Below are positions 26,765 to 35,656 of a stretch of 64,000 bases of DNA, piece after piece (position 1 is the stretch's first letter; each line of letters opens with the position of its first letter). Under the pieces are notes generated by a model. The model ran no database searches. It saw only the letters and a program-made list of their open reading frames with translations, and was not told where the DNA came from. The stretch is from CAXNKH01 sp049296795. Lineage in GTDB: Bacteria > Pseudomonadota > Gammaproteobacteria > Burkholderiales > Burkholderiaceae_C. The stretch covers positions 1 to 64,000 of the forward strand of contig JBAQTC010000037.1 of NCBI GenBank assembly GCA_049296795.1, in the 5' to 3' direction. A program made the position numbers and the translations under genes.

Positions 26765-27829
26765 TCAGAGCCGCAAGCCGCTGACGGGATCAAACAAGTG
26801 CACGCATTCACTGCGTGGACGCAAGTGAATTTTTTGGCCTGGAACGAACTCGTGACGCTCGCGAAAAACGGCCACCAGTTCTTTTTCACCTAAACGGGCA
26901 AACACCAGGGTCTCCGAGCCGGTGGGCTCAACCACGACGACCTCGGCTTCAAAACCATCATCGGCAATGTCCAGGTGCTCAGGGCGAATGCCGTAAGTTA
27001 CGGCCTGTCCGTCATGCAAGTTGCTCCCGGTTGCGGGTAGCGGCAGTCGCGCCTGATTGCCCGACTCCACATGCGCTTGGCTGCCTGAGCGGTAAATGCC
27101 AGAAACGAAATTCATAGAGGGCGAGCCAATGAAACCGGCGACGAATTGGTTGGCAGGTCGGTCATATAGATCAAGTGGACTGCCGATTTGCTCGATTCGA
27201 CCGTCATGCATGACGACAATCTGGTCGGCCATGGTCATGGCTTCGATTTGGTCGTGGGTCACATAAATCGAGGTCGTTTTCAAGCGCTGGTGCAAGGCCT
27301 TGATTTCGGTTCGCATGGCCACACGCAGTTTGGCATCGAGGTTGGACAGGGGTTCATCAAACAAAAACACTTGAGGATCACGCACAATGGCGCGACCCAT
27401 GGCCACGCGTTGGCGTTGGCCGCCTGAGAGCTGGCGCGGGAAGCGATCAAGCAGGGTTTGCAAACCCAGAATGTCGGCCGCTTGATTGACGCGCTGGCTT
27501 GTGATTTGCTTGTCGACTTTGGCCAAGGACAAAGAGAACGCCATGTTGTCGCGTACCGTCATATGGGGGTAGAGCGCGTAGTTCTGGAACACCATGGCAA
27601 TGTCGCGCTCTTTGGGCGGCACCAGATTGACCACGCGATCGCCGATGCGGATATCGCCAGAAGAAATGTTTTCCAGTCCGGCAATCATGCGCAACAAGGT
27701 GGACTTGCCGCAACCCGAGGGGCCAACCAACACCGTGAACGAGCCGTCTGGGATATCGATATCCACGCCATGAAGAATTTGAGTTTCGCCGAACTGTTTC
27801 TTCACCGCCGATATATTCACACTTGCCAT
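26765..27829 (-). CDS. ugpC: Sugar ABC transporter ATP-binding protein (UgpC/MalK-like)
   Basis: A 354-residue ATPase. Walker A is GPSGCGKSTLL, the Q-loop is in MVFQNYALYPHMTV, the signature is LSGGQRQRVAMGRA, Walker B is FLFDEPLSNLD, and the H-loop is VTHDQIEAM. A C-terminal OB/TOBE domain follows (about 240-354) with VTYGIRPEHLDI. It is the first gene of the leftward operon and has GGAG before its ATG. The name ugpC reflects family resemblance, not a proven substrate. Confidence 0.88.
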   Translation of the reverse strand: MASVNISAVKKQFGETQILHGVDIDIPDGSFTVLVGPSGCGKSTLLRMIAGLENISSGDIRIGDRVVNLVPPKERDIAMVFQNYALYPHMTVRDNMAFSLSLAKVDKQITSQRVNQAADILGLQTLLDRFPRQLSGGQRQRVAMGRAIVRDPQVFLFDEPLSNLDAKLRVAMRTEIKALHQRLKTTSIYVTHDQIEAMTMADQIVVMHDGRIEQIGSPLDLYDRPANQFVAGFIGSPSMNFVSGIYRSGSQAHVESGNQARLPLPATGSNLHDGQAVTYGIRPEHLDIADDGFEAEVVVVEPTGSETLVFARLGEKELVAVFRERHEFVPGQKIHLRPRSECVHLFDPVSGLRL

Positions 27830-28068
27830 TCAATACTCCGCCCCGAGTGTCGTGCAACAATTGCAAAACTGGACAGACCATACTGGCAAAACTGTAACCG
27901 GTCTATCAGGGTTTCCCCCTTGCGGGGCAAAAGCTCAGGTCGATGTGGCGCTGCGATCAGCGACTGGCTGCAGGGGCAGGAACTGGTTATATTCAGCACC
28001 ATGTGAAAGTGAAGTGATCGGCTGGCACTGGCGTGCTGGACGACCCTTCCAGGCAAAGGGGAGACAAA

Positions 28069-28377
28069 ATGGAAAATAAAAGCAAATGGGGCTGGGCCTT
28101 GGTCTTGAGTCTCCTGTCCTTGGGCGCTGCGGCCAATGACTTGGCCGTGCGCAGCATGGCGGCAGCTTGTGCCAACTGTCATGGCACCAATGGCGTGGCG
28201 CAACCAGGTACTTCGCTGGTGAGCTTGGCTGGCCAGCCCAAGTCGGTGTTGCTGAGTAATTTATTGGACTTCAAAACAGGCAAACGGCAGGCCACCATCA
28301 TGCATCAGCTGGCCAAGGGCTATTCCGATGAACAGCTCGATCAGTTGGCCACTTATTTTGCCGCGCAGAAAAAATAA
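28069..28377 (+). CDS. fccA: Flavocytochrome c sulfide dehydrogenase cytochrome subunit-like (class I c-type)
   Basis: A 102-residue periplasmic cytochrome c. The signal peptide ends near AAANDLA (about residue 23). A single heme site CANCH lies at about 35-39, and the Met ligand is probably in the IMHQLAKGYSDEQ region. It is shorter than the classical diheme FccA and is placed 20 bases before an FccB-type gene, so it should accept electrons from that flavin subunit. The ATG at 28069 follows AGGGGAGA. The name is assigned from context. Confidence 0.78.
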   Translation: MENKSKWGWALVLSLLSLGAAANDLAVRSMAAACANCHGTNGVAQPGTSLVSLAGQPKSVLLSNLLDFKTGKRQATIMHQLAKGYSDEQLDQLATYFAAQKK

Positions 28378-28397
28378 ATGACTAGGAGATGCACATC

Positions 28398-29675
28398 ATG
28401 AAGCGTCGTCAATTCGTACAAGCGGTGGCTGCTGGTTCGGCCGCAACAAGTCTGTTGGCCGGCTGCGCCAGCGTAACGACTTCCAGCGGTCCTCGTGTGG
28501 TGGTGGTCGGTGGCGGCTATGGTGGCGCCACCGCTGCCAAATATGTCCGCATGTGGTCCGACTACGGCATCCAGGTCACGCTGGTCGAACCCAATCCTGC
28601 TTTTGTTTCCTGCCCGATATCCAATCTGGTGATTGGGGGCAGCAAGACCCTGGCCGATATCACGACACCGTACGACAATCTGGTCAAACGCCACGGCGTC
28701 AAATTGTTGCGTGACAGTGTGAGCGCAATCGACCCCGACAAGCGCCGGGTTTTGCTCGCTGGTGGTGGTGAATTGCCGTATGACCGGCTGATCCTGTCGC
28801 CGGGCGTGGACTTCATGTGGGACAGCCTGCCTGGAATGGCCAAGACAGGTGCCCAGGACAAAGTGCTTCACGCCTGGAAAGCTGGGTCCCAAACCCTGGC
28901 CCTGCGCCAGCAGCTCCAGGCCATGGCCGATGGCGGCGTTTACGCGATCACGATTCCATTGGCACCGTACCGCTGCCCACCCGGCCCCTATGAGCGGGCC
29001 TGTCAGGTGGCGCATTATTTCAGCCAAGCCAAACCCAAGAGCAAGGTGCTGATACTCGACGCCAACGATGACGTGACTTCCAAAGCGGGGCTGTTCAAGA
29101 AAGCCTGGGCCGAGCGTTACAAAGGCATCATCGAGTACCGGCCTAAACACACGCTGGTCGACGTCGATGCCGCCAGCAACACTTTGAAATTCGAGTTCAA
29201 TGACGATCTCAAAGCTCAGGTGCTCAACGTGATTCCCGCCATGCGTGCTGGGGACATTGCAGTCAAGAGTGGTCTGGCCACGGCCAACAAGCGTTGGTGC
29301 GAAGTGGATTTTCAAACCTTTGAATCCAAGGCAGCGAAGAATATTCACGTGCTGGGGGACGCTATTCAAATCGCCCCGGCCATGCCCAAATCAGGTCACA
29401 TGGCGAATCAGCATGGCAAAACCTGTGCGGCTGCAGTGGTGGCATTGTTGACGGGTCAAGTGCCCAACCCTGTGCCGATTTACAACAACACCTGTTATAG
29501 CTTCGTCAGTGACAAAGAGGTGGTGCATGTGGCCAGCGTACACCGCTACGACGCCGAGAAAAAGACCATGCTGACAGTGACCGGTTCGGGTGGTGTGTCG
29601 GCTGCTGCCAGCGAATTGGAGGGCCATTACGCCATGGCCTGGGCCCACAATATCTGGGCTGATACCTTGGCCTAA
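28398..29675 (+). CDS. fccB: Flavocytochrome c sulfide dehydrogenase flavin subunit (FccB/SoxF)
   Basis: A 425-residue periplasmic flavoprotein that oxidises sulfide to sulfur. The N-terminus KRRQFVQAVAAGSAATSLLAGC carries a twin-Arg (Tat) signal. The FAD motif is VVVVGGGYGGATAAKY (about 34-49). The redox Cys pair is probably in SCPISNLVIGG and IPLAPYRCPPGPYERAC. The C-terminal FCSD domain follows (NTCYSFVSDKEVVHVASV). The ATG at 28398 is preferred to 28389 because the AGGAG site directly precedes it at the right distance. It forms a unit with the cytochrome gene just upstream. Confidence 0.9.
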   Translation: MKRRQFVQAVAAGSAATSLLAGCASVTTSSGPRVVVVGGGYGGATAAKYVRMWSDYGIQVTLVEPNPAFVSCPISNLVIGGSKTLADITTPYDNLVKRHGVKLLRDSVSAIDPDKRRVLLAGGGELPYDRLILSPGVDFMWDSLPGMAKTGAQDKVLHAWKAGSQTLALRQQLQAMADGGVYAITIPLAPYRCPPGPYERACQVAHYFSQAKPKSKVLILDANDDVTSKAGLFKKAWAERYKGIIEYRPKHTLVDVDAASNTLKFEFNDDLKAQVLNVIPAMRAGDIAVKSGLATANKRWCEVDFQTFESKAAKNIHVLGDAIQIAPAMPKSGHMANQHGKTCAAAVVALLTGQVPNPVPIYNNTCYSFVSDKEVVHVASVHRYDAEKKTMLTVTGSGGVSAAASELEGHYAMAWAHNIWADTLA

Positions 29676-29690
29676 ATTCAGGTTGCGGCC

Positions 29691-30641
29691 ATGACAGGAT
29701 CCCGCGGGTTGGTGTGGTCGCTTGCTTGGCTGCTGGCTGCTGGATGGGGGGCTGCAAGCGAGGCGCAGGTTGGCCCGGCTATGGTGGCAAAGCAGGTGTC
29801 GGCCTCGGTCTGGTACGTCCAGGGACTGTCTGAGTCGGGGACGCCGGCCAACCAGAATTTCATTTCGAACGCCGGTTTTGTGCTGACACCGCAAGGCGTG
29901 GTGGTCATTGATGCCCTGGGTTCGCCCGAGTTGGCGCGGCGCATGCTTCAAGTGATTCGTGACATCACGCCCTTGCCCGTGACGCACTTGATCGTGACCC
30001 ATTACCACGCTGACCATATTTACGGCTTGCAAGTGTTCAAAGCAGCGGGCGCCCGGATTCTGGCGCACCGGGCCGCGCTCGACTATTTGGCTTCAGACAA
30101 TGCCCGGACCCGATTGCAAGCGTCGCGCCAGGAGTTAGCGCCTTGGATTGACGACCGCACTCAGTTGGTTGCAGCTGACGAGTGGCTCGATGGACCGCAC
30201 AGTCTGAACCTGGGAGGAATGCAAATCGACATCAGGCCGCTGGGCCCAGCCCACACGGCCGAGGATCTGGTGATTCATTTGCCGCAGGAGAAGGTGCTGT
30301 TCGCTGGTGATTTGATGTTCCAGGGGCGTTTGCCTTTTGTCGGACAAGCCGACAGCGGGAAATGGATCAGCGCCTTGGACCAATTGTTGGCGTTTCAGGC
30401 GCAGACCCTTGTTCCCGGACATGGCGCGGTGTCCAGCGCGCCAGCTCAAGACCTGGAGTTGACTCGTTCCTATCTGCTGCACTTGCGAGCTGCGATGCGC
30501 CATGCTGCTCACCATCTGGAGCCGTTCGAGGCGGCTTACCAAGCGGCAGACTGGTCGAAGTTTGAACACTTGCCCACGTTTGCTGCCATCAACCGGGCCA
30601 ATGCCTACAACACCTATTTGCTGCTGGAACGCTCTCCCTGA
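29691..30641 (+). CDS. Metallo-beta-lactamase-fold hydrolase of the sox locus (SoxH-like)
   Basis: A 316-residue exported metallohydrolase. It has a signal peptide (WLLAAGWGAASEA near residue 25) and the zinc motif THYHADH (about 103-109), with GPAHT and AGDLMF supplying later ligands. SoxH-type proteins of this fold accompany thiosulfate-oxidation genes; their reaction is not established. It sits 15 bases after fccB and before a palindromic repeat and soxY, so it probably belongs with the sulfur genes. Confidence 0.8.
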   Translation: MTGSRGLVWSLAWLLAAGWGAASEAQVGPAMVAKQVSASVWYVQGLSESGTPANQNFISNAGFVLTPQGVVVIDALGSPELARRMLQVIRDITPLPVTHLIVTHYHADHIYGLQVFKAAGARILAHRAALDYLASDNARTRLQASRQELAPWIDDRTQLVAADEWLDGPHSLNLGGMQIDIRPLGPAHTAEDLVIHLPQEKVLFAGDLMFQGRLPFVGQADSGKWISALDQLLAFQAQTLVPGHGAVSSAPAQDLELTRSYLLHLRAAMRHAAHHLEPFEAAYQAADWSKFEHLPTFAAINRANAYNTYLLLERSP

Positions 30642-30967
30642 GGACCTAGCCGGTCAGGCGCCTAGGAGTCTGTCGGACTTGGGAATCGTCGGCTGCAAAT
30701 TGACCGCAGCGGTCCATTTTTCACCGCCTTTTTGACCCATAGCGGGGCTATGGGCCTGCAAAATCGGCAAAAACTGTTCTCGCTGGGGCCAATTTTCGCT
30801 TTCGACGCCCCAAGTCCGACAGGCTCCTTGTGGGGGCTTTGCGCAGGGTGGAAGGCGCTTTCTGGCTGATTTCGGTAAAATAAAGCCCTGGGTCGGGTGG
30901 CTGCGAGTGCATCGTCTGCCCCAGCTGGCCCCAAGTTGAGGCCCCCATCAAGCAAGGAATCAAGCAA
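30642..30967. other. Intergenic gap between the SoxH-like gene and soxY
   Basis: These 326 bases hold the 165-base nested palindrome described separately and about 120 bases of soxY leader. The leader has no clear sigma-70 promoter by eye. Confidence 0.5.
30664..30828. repeat. Nested-palindrome repeat element (MITE/REP-like)
   Basis: Terminal 19-bp inverted repeats (30664-30682 and 30810-30828, 18 of 19 pairs) bound two inner hairpins: GACCGC-A-GCGGTC (30702-30714) and CCCATAGC-GGG-GCTATGGG (30736-30754). No coding frame fills it. The build is that of a miniature mobile or interspersed palindromic element. I have an impression that this sequence recurs in related genomes, but it was not searched. 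It separates the fcc part from soxYZAXB. Confidence 0.75.
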
Positions 30968-31423
30968 ATGCAAACTCGTCGCGAGACACTTCAGCACAGC
31001 GCCGCCCTGGTCGGCTTGTTGGCTGGCACCGGACTTTTCCCGCACTACGCCCATGCTTTCAATGCCTCGGCTTTTGAAGCCAAGTCGCTGGCCGAGGTGC
31101 TCAAAGCACTGGGCGCCAGCGCTCCGCAGCTGAGTAAAGACGTCAGTATCGTGGCGCCTGACATCGCAGAAAACGGCGCGGTGGTGCCAATGGGCGCTTC
31201 CACCACCCTGAGTGGCGTCAAGCAATTGTTGATCCTGGTTGAAAAAAATCCTGCCGTCCTGGTCGCTGTGTTCAATGTCAACCCGGCGGTGGAGGCCAAT
31301 GTATCCACTCGGGCCAAGATGGGTCAATCGTCCGATGTCTACGCTGTGGCCCTGATGAACGACGGCAAGGCCTTGTTCGCTAAAAAAGAAGTGAAAGTCA
31401 CCCTGGGTGGCTGCGGCGGTTAG
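30968..31423 (+). CDS. soxY: Thiosulfate oxidation carrier protein SoxY
   Basis: A 151-residue periplasmic protein. The N-terminus MQTRRETLQHSAALVGLLAG is a Tat signal. The C-terminus ends in GGCGG, the swinging arm whose Cys carries the sulfur substrate through the Sox cycle. The Ig-like fold includes the stretch VSIVAPDIAENGAVVPM. It starts the operon soxY-Z-A-X-B. Confidence 0.95.
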   Translation: MQTRRETLQHSAALVGLLAGTGLFPHYAHAFNASAFEAKSLAEVLKALGASAPQLSKDVSIVAPDIAENGAVVPMGASTTLSGVKQLLILVEKNPAVLVAVFNVNPAVEANVSTRAKMGQSSDVYAVALMNDGKALFAKKEVKVTLGGCGG

Positions 31424-31458
31424 CCCGCCTTGTTCCCAACTGATTAGGAGTTAATAAA

Positions 31459-31770
31459 ATGGCAGATCCAATGCGCATTCGCGCTCAAGCAGCCGGTGGC
31501 AACGCGACCGTTCGGGTATTGATGGCCCACGAAATGGAAACCGGTCAGCGCAAAGACGCCGCCGGTCGCGTGATACCAGCTTGGCACATCGTTGATGTGA
31601 TGGCCACGCACAATGGCAAATCGGTGTTGACCGCAGAATGGGGCCCGGCCGTGGCGAAGAATCCTTTCCTCCAGTTCATTGTCAAAGGCGCTAAAGCTGG
31701 CGACAAAATTGCAGTGAGCTGGAAAGACAATCGGGGCGAAACCCGCACCGATGAAGCGACGGTTTCTTAA
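31459..31770 (+). CDS. soxZ: Thiosulfate oxidation carrier complex protein SoxZ
   Basis: A 103-residue partner of SoxY, without a signal peptide of its own, so it is exported together with SoxY. The pattern MRIRAQAAGGNATVRVLMAH (first 20 of the conserved part) is typical. A GGAG site lies before the ATG at 31459. It scaffolds SoxY in the SoxYZ carrier complex. Confidence 0.95.
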   Translation: MADPMRIRAQAAGGNATVRVLMAHEMETGQRKDAAGRVIPAWHIVDVMATHNGKSVLTAEWGPAVAKNPFLQFIVKGAKAGDKIAVSWKDNRGETRTDEATVS

Positions 31771-31772
31771 TC

Positions 31773-32570
31773 ATGAAAAAGCTGCTCGTTAGCGCGCTGC
31801 TGTGCGTTGCCTGCGTCACGGGCGCCTGGGCCCAGCAGTCAGCGGCCGATGGCATCGCCCAATACCGCGCCATGCTGGCTGACGGCAATCCAGCTGAATT
31901 GTTTGAGGCCAAGGGCGAAGCCTTGTGGCAGCAAAAACGCGGCCCCAAAAATGTTTCGCTTGAGCAGTGTGATCTGGGCAAGGGTCCCGGAGTTTTTAAG
32001 GGCGTTTTCGTTGAATTGCCGCGTTTCTTTGCCGACACCAAGCGGGTGCAGGATCTGGAATCACGCTTGCTAAGTTGCATGGAAACACTGCAGGGGTTTG
32101 ATGCGGCGGCCATTGTCAAGACGCCATTTGGCCGAGGCGAACAAACAAACATCACAGCGTTGGCGACCTGGATTGCATCGGAGTCCAAGGGACTGAAATT
32201 CAACCTGCCCCAGAGTCACGCAGAAGAAAAAATAATGTACGAAGTCGGCAAGCGGATTTTTTTCGCCCGCGGCGGTTCGCATGACTTTGCCTGCGCTTCG
32301 TGTCATGCCGAAGACGGCAAGCGGATCCGGTTGCAGGATTTACCCAACCTGACCAAGAGCCCGGGTGCCGGACTGGGTTTTGGCGCCTGGCCGGCCTACC
32401 GTGTCTCCAACGGCCAGATGTGGGGCATGCAACTGCGACTCAACGATTGTTATCGTCAGCAACGCTTTCCCTATCCGCTCTTTGGTAGCGATGTGACAGT
32501 CGCCCTGGGTGTCTATCTGGGTGTCAATGGCAAGGGTGGCGAGACGATTGCACCGGCCATCAAGCGCTAA
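31773..32570 (+). CDS. soxA: SoxA cytochrome c subunit of SoxAX
   Basis: A 265-residue periplasmic cytochrome that attaches thiosulfate to the SoxY Cys. Signal peptide to about residue 22 (VTGAWAQQ). Only one heme site is present, CASCH (about 176-180); the N-terminal heme of diheme SoxA is missing, and Cys in LEQCDLG and LSCMETLQ may instead form a disulfide. NDCYRQQRFPYP carries the Cys that becomes a persulfide heme ligand in this family. It starts just after soxZ. Confidence 0.93.
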   Translation: MKKLLVSALLCVACVTGAWAQQSAADGIAQYRAMLADGNPAELFEAKGEALWQQKRGPKNVSLEQCDLGKGPGVFKGVFVELPRFFADTKRVQDLESRLLSCMETLQGFDAAAIVKTPFGRGEQTNITALATWIASESKGLKFNLPQSHAEEKIMYEVGKRIFFARGGSHDFACASCHAEDGKRIRLQDLPNLTKSPGAGLGFGAWPAYRVSNGQMWGMQLRLNDCYRQQRFPYPLFGSDVTVALGVYLGVNGKGGETIAPAIKR

Positions 32571-32582
32571 GGAAACATGACA

Positions 32583-33224
32583 ATGAAAAAAATAAGTTGG
32601 GCTTCTTTGGCGCTTGTACTGATTGCCGGCTGTTCTGCACTGCCTTCAAGTCTGGAGCTCGACAAGCTCACCACTGAAATCACCCGGGCTTCGTTTCGCG
32701 ATGAAAGCTGGGTCAAGGTCGATCGTTTGATTCAAGACGATGCCAACCGTGAGTGCAGTGCGGCTGACGTGGCGGGCAAGCCGATTGATCCGAAATTAGC
32801 GCAGGCCATTGAAGCGGCCAATCTAAAAACCATCCAATGGCCTTCCGACGGGAAATTTATTGGCGACTGGAAAGAGGGCGAAAAAATTGCCCAAAGCGGT
32901 CGCGGCATGACCTGGACTGATGGTGCCAAATCAGTCAACGGCGGCAACTGTTACAACTGCCACCAGATCGATAAAAAAGAGATCTCTTTCGGCACCATTG
33001 GCCCGAGCCTGTACAACTACGGCAAACTGCGCGGTGTTAGCAATCCGGCCGATCCGGCTGCCAAGGCTGTTGTTGAGTACACCTGGGGCAAGGTCTGGAA
33101 CTCCAAGGCCTACAACGCCTGCTCCAACATGCCGCGTGCCGGCCATGCCGGCATCTTGACTGAGGCCCAGGTACGCGATGTCGTGGGCTTGTTGCTCGAC
33201 CCCAAATCGCCAGTCAACCAATAG
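32583..33224 (+). CDS. soxX: SoxX cytochrome c subunit of SoxAX
   Basis: A 213-residue c-type cytochrome. The N-terminus shows a hydrophobic core ending LIAGCSALPSS, which looks like a lipobox, so the protein may be lipid-anchored. The heme site is CYNCH (about 121-125) after GGN. A Met ligand is likely near ACSNMPRAGHAG. The protein is larger than minimal SoxX because of about 90 residues before the heme domain. The start is either 32583 (chosen for spacing from AAGGA) or the ATG at 32577. Confidence 0.9.
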   Translation: MKKISWASLALVLIAGCSALPSSLELDKLTTEITRASFRDESWVKVDRLIQDDANRECSAADVAGKPIDPKLAQAIEAANLKTIQWPSDGKFIGDWKEGEKIAQSGRGMTWTDGAKSVNGGNCYNCHQIDKKEISFGTIGPSLYNYGKLRGVSNPADPAAKAVVEYTWGKVWNSKAYNACSNMPRAGHAGILTEAQVRDVVGLLLDPKSPVNQ

Positions 33225-33231
33225 TCTTTTT

Positions 33232-34962
33232 GTGAACCTCAGCAAACGCGAGCTGCTCCAGGTGCTCGGTGCCGCCAGCATGGCGGGCCTGGGTCTGGGG
33301 CGCTACGCGCAGGCCGATGCGGCCACGGCCGAAGCCGGTTTGTATGACATTCCCCGTTTTGGTCAGGTGTCTTTCCTGCATTTGACCGATTGCCACGCCC
33401 AGCTCAAGCCGATTTACTTTCGCGAACCGAGCGTCAATCTCGGGGTCGCCGGTATGCGCGGCAATTTGCCGCATCTGGTGGGTGAGCACTTGCTCAAAAC
33501 GGCCAAAGTTCGACCCGGTTCAGCCCAGGCCCACGCCCTGAGCCACCTCGACTTTGAGCAGGCGGCGCGGCGCTATGGCAAAGTGGGTGGTTTCGCCCAT
33601 CTGGCCACGCTGGTCAAGCGACTCAAAGCCAGTCGACCCGGTGCGCTCTTGCTTGACGGCGGCGATACTTGGCAGGGTTCGGCCACGGCACTGTGGACGA
33701 ATGGTCAAGATATGGTCGAGGCCAGCAAGCTGCTGGGGGTGAACCTGATGACGGGGCATTGGGATTTCACGCTGGGCATGGAGCGCGTCAAGCAAATTAT
33801 TGAAAAAGATTTTGCCGGAAAAATTGAGTTCATTGCGCAAAACGTCAAGACCAATGATTTTGGTGACCCGGTGTTCAAGCCCTATGTGCTGCGCGAGGTC
33901 AACGGGGTTCCCTGCGCCATCATTGGCCAGGCTTTTCCCTACACGCCAATTGCCAACCCGCGTTATCTGGTGGCCGACTGGAGCTTTGGCATCCAGGAAG
34001 AAACCATGCAGGCCACGGTTGATGAAGTGCGCGCTAAAGGGGCCCAGCTGGTGCTGCTGTTGTCGCACAACGGAATGGACGTGGACTTGAAGATGGCGGG
34101 TCGGGTGAGCGGGATTGACGCCATCATGGGCGGTCACACCCATGACGGTATGCCGGTGGCCAGCATCGTGAGCAACCGTTCTGGCAAAACGATCGTCACC
34201 AACTCGGGCTCCAACAGCAAGTTTTTGGGCGTGCTGGACTTCGAGGTCAAAGACCGCAAAGTGGTGGATTTTCGCTACAAGCTGTTGCCGGTGTTTGCCA
34301 ATATGCTGCCAGCTGATCCGGCGATGGACGCGCTCATCAACCGGGTGCGCGCGCCTTATGAAACCAAGCTCAATGAAACCCTGGCGATTAACGACGGATT
34401 TCTGTACCGCCGGGGTAATTTCAATGGCACGGGCGATCAATTGCTGCTCGACGCGCTGATGGATGTGCAAGGCGCTGAAATCGCTTTTTCTCCCGGTTTT
34501 CGTTGGGGCACCAGCCTGCTGCCGGGTCAAGCCATCACGCGCGAGTGGCTGATGGACATGACGGCCATCACTTACCCCTACACCACCTTGAACGACATGA
34601 GTGGCGCCACCATCAAGACCATTCTGGAAGACGTGGCCGACAACCTATTCAACCCTGATCCCTATTACCAGCAAGGTGGCGACATGGTGCGGGTTGGGGG
34701 CTTGAGTTACAGCTGCAGTCCCACGGCTGCCATGGGCCAACGCATTGATAACCTGCGCCTCAATGGCAAGCCTTTGCAGGCGGATCGGAAATACAAAGTG
34801 GCGGGTTGGGCCCCGGTATCAGAAGATGCCCGCAACGCCGGTGGCAAGCCGATTTGGGATCTGGTCGAACCCTGGCTCAAGTCCAAAGGCCGGATAGCGC
34901 AGCGCCAGCTCAACACCCCTGAACTCAAGGGTGTTCTGCCCAATCCAGGTTACGCAGGCTGA
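33232..34962 (+). CDS. soxB: SoxB sulfate thiohydrolase
   Basis: A 576-residue periplasmic dimanganese hydrolase that releases sulfate from SoxY-bound sulfonate. The metal motifs are LTDCHAQL, GGDTWQGSAT, GHWDFTLG and GGHTHDGMP. The N-terminus, from GTG 33232, reads as a Tat-type leader (KRELLQVLGAASMAGLG). The GTG follows the soxX stop by seven bases. The longer frame beginning at 33178 overlaps soxX and is not needed. SoxB is the last gene of the cluster, and no soxCD follows. Confidence 0.95.
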   Translation: MNLSKRELLQVLGAASMAGLGLGRYAQADAATAEAGLYDIPRFGQVSFLHLTDCHAQLKPIYFREPSVNLGVAGMRGNLPHLVGEHLLKTAKVRPGSAQAHALSHLDFEQAARRYGKVGGFAHLATLVKRLKASRPGALLLDGGDTWQGSATALWTNGQDMVEASKLLGVNLMTGHWDFTLGMERVKQIIEKDFAGKIEFIAQNVKTNDFGDPVFKPYVLREVNGVPCAIIGQAFPYTPIANPRYLVADWSFGIQEETMQATVDEVRAKGAQLVLLLSHNGMDVDLKMAGRVSGIDAIMGGHTHDGMPVASIVSNRSGKTIVTNSGSNSKFLGVLDFEVKDRKVVDFRYKLLPVFANMLPADPAMDALINRVRAPYETKLNETLAINDGFLYRRGNFNGTGDQLLLDALMDVQGAEIAFSPGFRWGTSLLPGQAITREWLMDMTAITYPYTTLNDMSGATIKTILEDVADNLFNPDPYYQQGGDMVRVGGLSYSCSPTAAMGQRIDNLRLNGKPLQADRKYKVAGWAPVSEDARNAGGKPIWDLVEPWLKSKGRIAQRQLNTPELKGVLPNPGYAG

Positions 34963-34969
34963 TTGACCT

Positions 34970-35656
34970 TCAAGCCGCTGGCAGTTGCTTGTTGCCCAGG
35001 CAGCGCGCCAGACCCAGACCGAGCGCCGCTCCCAGGCCCTGTGACAACATAAAGCCCAAGGCATCGGCCGGGTCTATGCCGGCAAAGCTGTCGCTCAACA
35101 TTCGACCCACTACGGCAGCCGGGTTGGCAAACGAGGTGCTGGCGGTGAACCAATATGCAGCGCCGATGTAACAGGCCACCAGGGCAGCGGTTTTGCCCAC
35201 AGGGGCACGCAAAATCACCAGCATCAGCCCCGCCGTGGCCACCACCTCGGCCAGCCATTGGCCCCAGCCGGTTCGCACTTTGCTGCTGGTTTGCAAGATG
35301 TCCAGATCGAACATGGCGTGGGCCAGCCAAGCGCCCGCCACCGCGCCGAGCAATTGAACCATGATGTAAAACAAGGCCATCCGCTTAGGGTGGTCGGTCG
35401 TCAGCGCGCGCTGACTGAACATCACCAGGGTCACCGCTGGGTTGAAATGCGCGCCACTGACCGGGCCTAAGACCTCGATCAAGACATACAAAGCAAACAC
35501 GGTGGCCAGGGTATTGGCCAGCAAAGCCAGTCCGTCATTGCCTTCGCTCAGGTTCTCGGCCATGATGCCCGACCCAATCACGGTGCACAGCAGTGCAGCG
35601 GTGCCGAGAAACTCGGCCAACAGCACCGAGCAAATTCGAGGGGCTAGTGGCTTCAT
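34970..35656 (-). CDS. Aquaporin-family channel (AqpS/GlpF-like), linked to arsenate reductase
   Basis: A 228-residue MIP-family channel with six helices and the two pore motifs NPA (HFNPAVTLV at about 69-77, and TSFANPAAVVGR). It overlaps arsC by four bases (start inside the arsC stop). In Sinorhizobium an aquaporin (AqpS) next to ArsC lets arsenite leave the cell, and the same role is likely here. Transport of other small neutral solutes is an alternative. Confidence 0.85.
   Translation of the reverse strand: MKPLAPRICSVLLAEFLGTAALLCTVIGSGIMAENLSEGNDGLALLANTLATVFALYVLIEVLGPVSGAHFNPAVTLVMFSQRALTTDHPKRMALFYIMVQLLGAVAGAWLAHAMFDLDILQTSSKVRTGWGQWLAEVVATAGLMLVILRAPVGKTAALVACYIGAAYWFTASTSFANPAAVVGRMLSDSFAGIDPADALGFMLSQGLGAALGLGLARCLGNKQLPAA

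Noticed and set aside
28353..29369. 338-residue open frame opposite fccB
   Set aside because: Antisense to a well supported gene and without recognisable domains.
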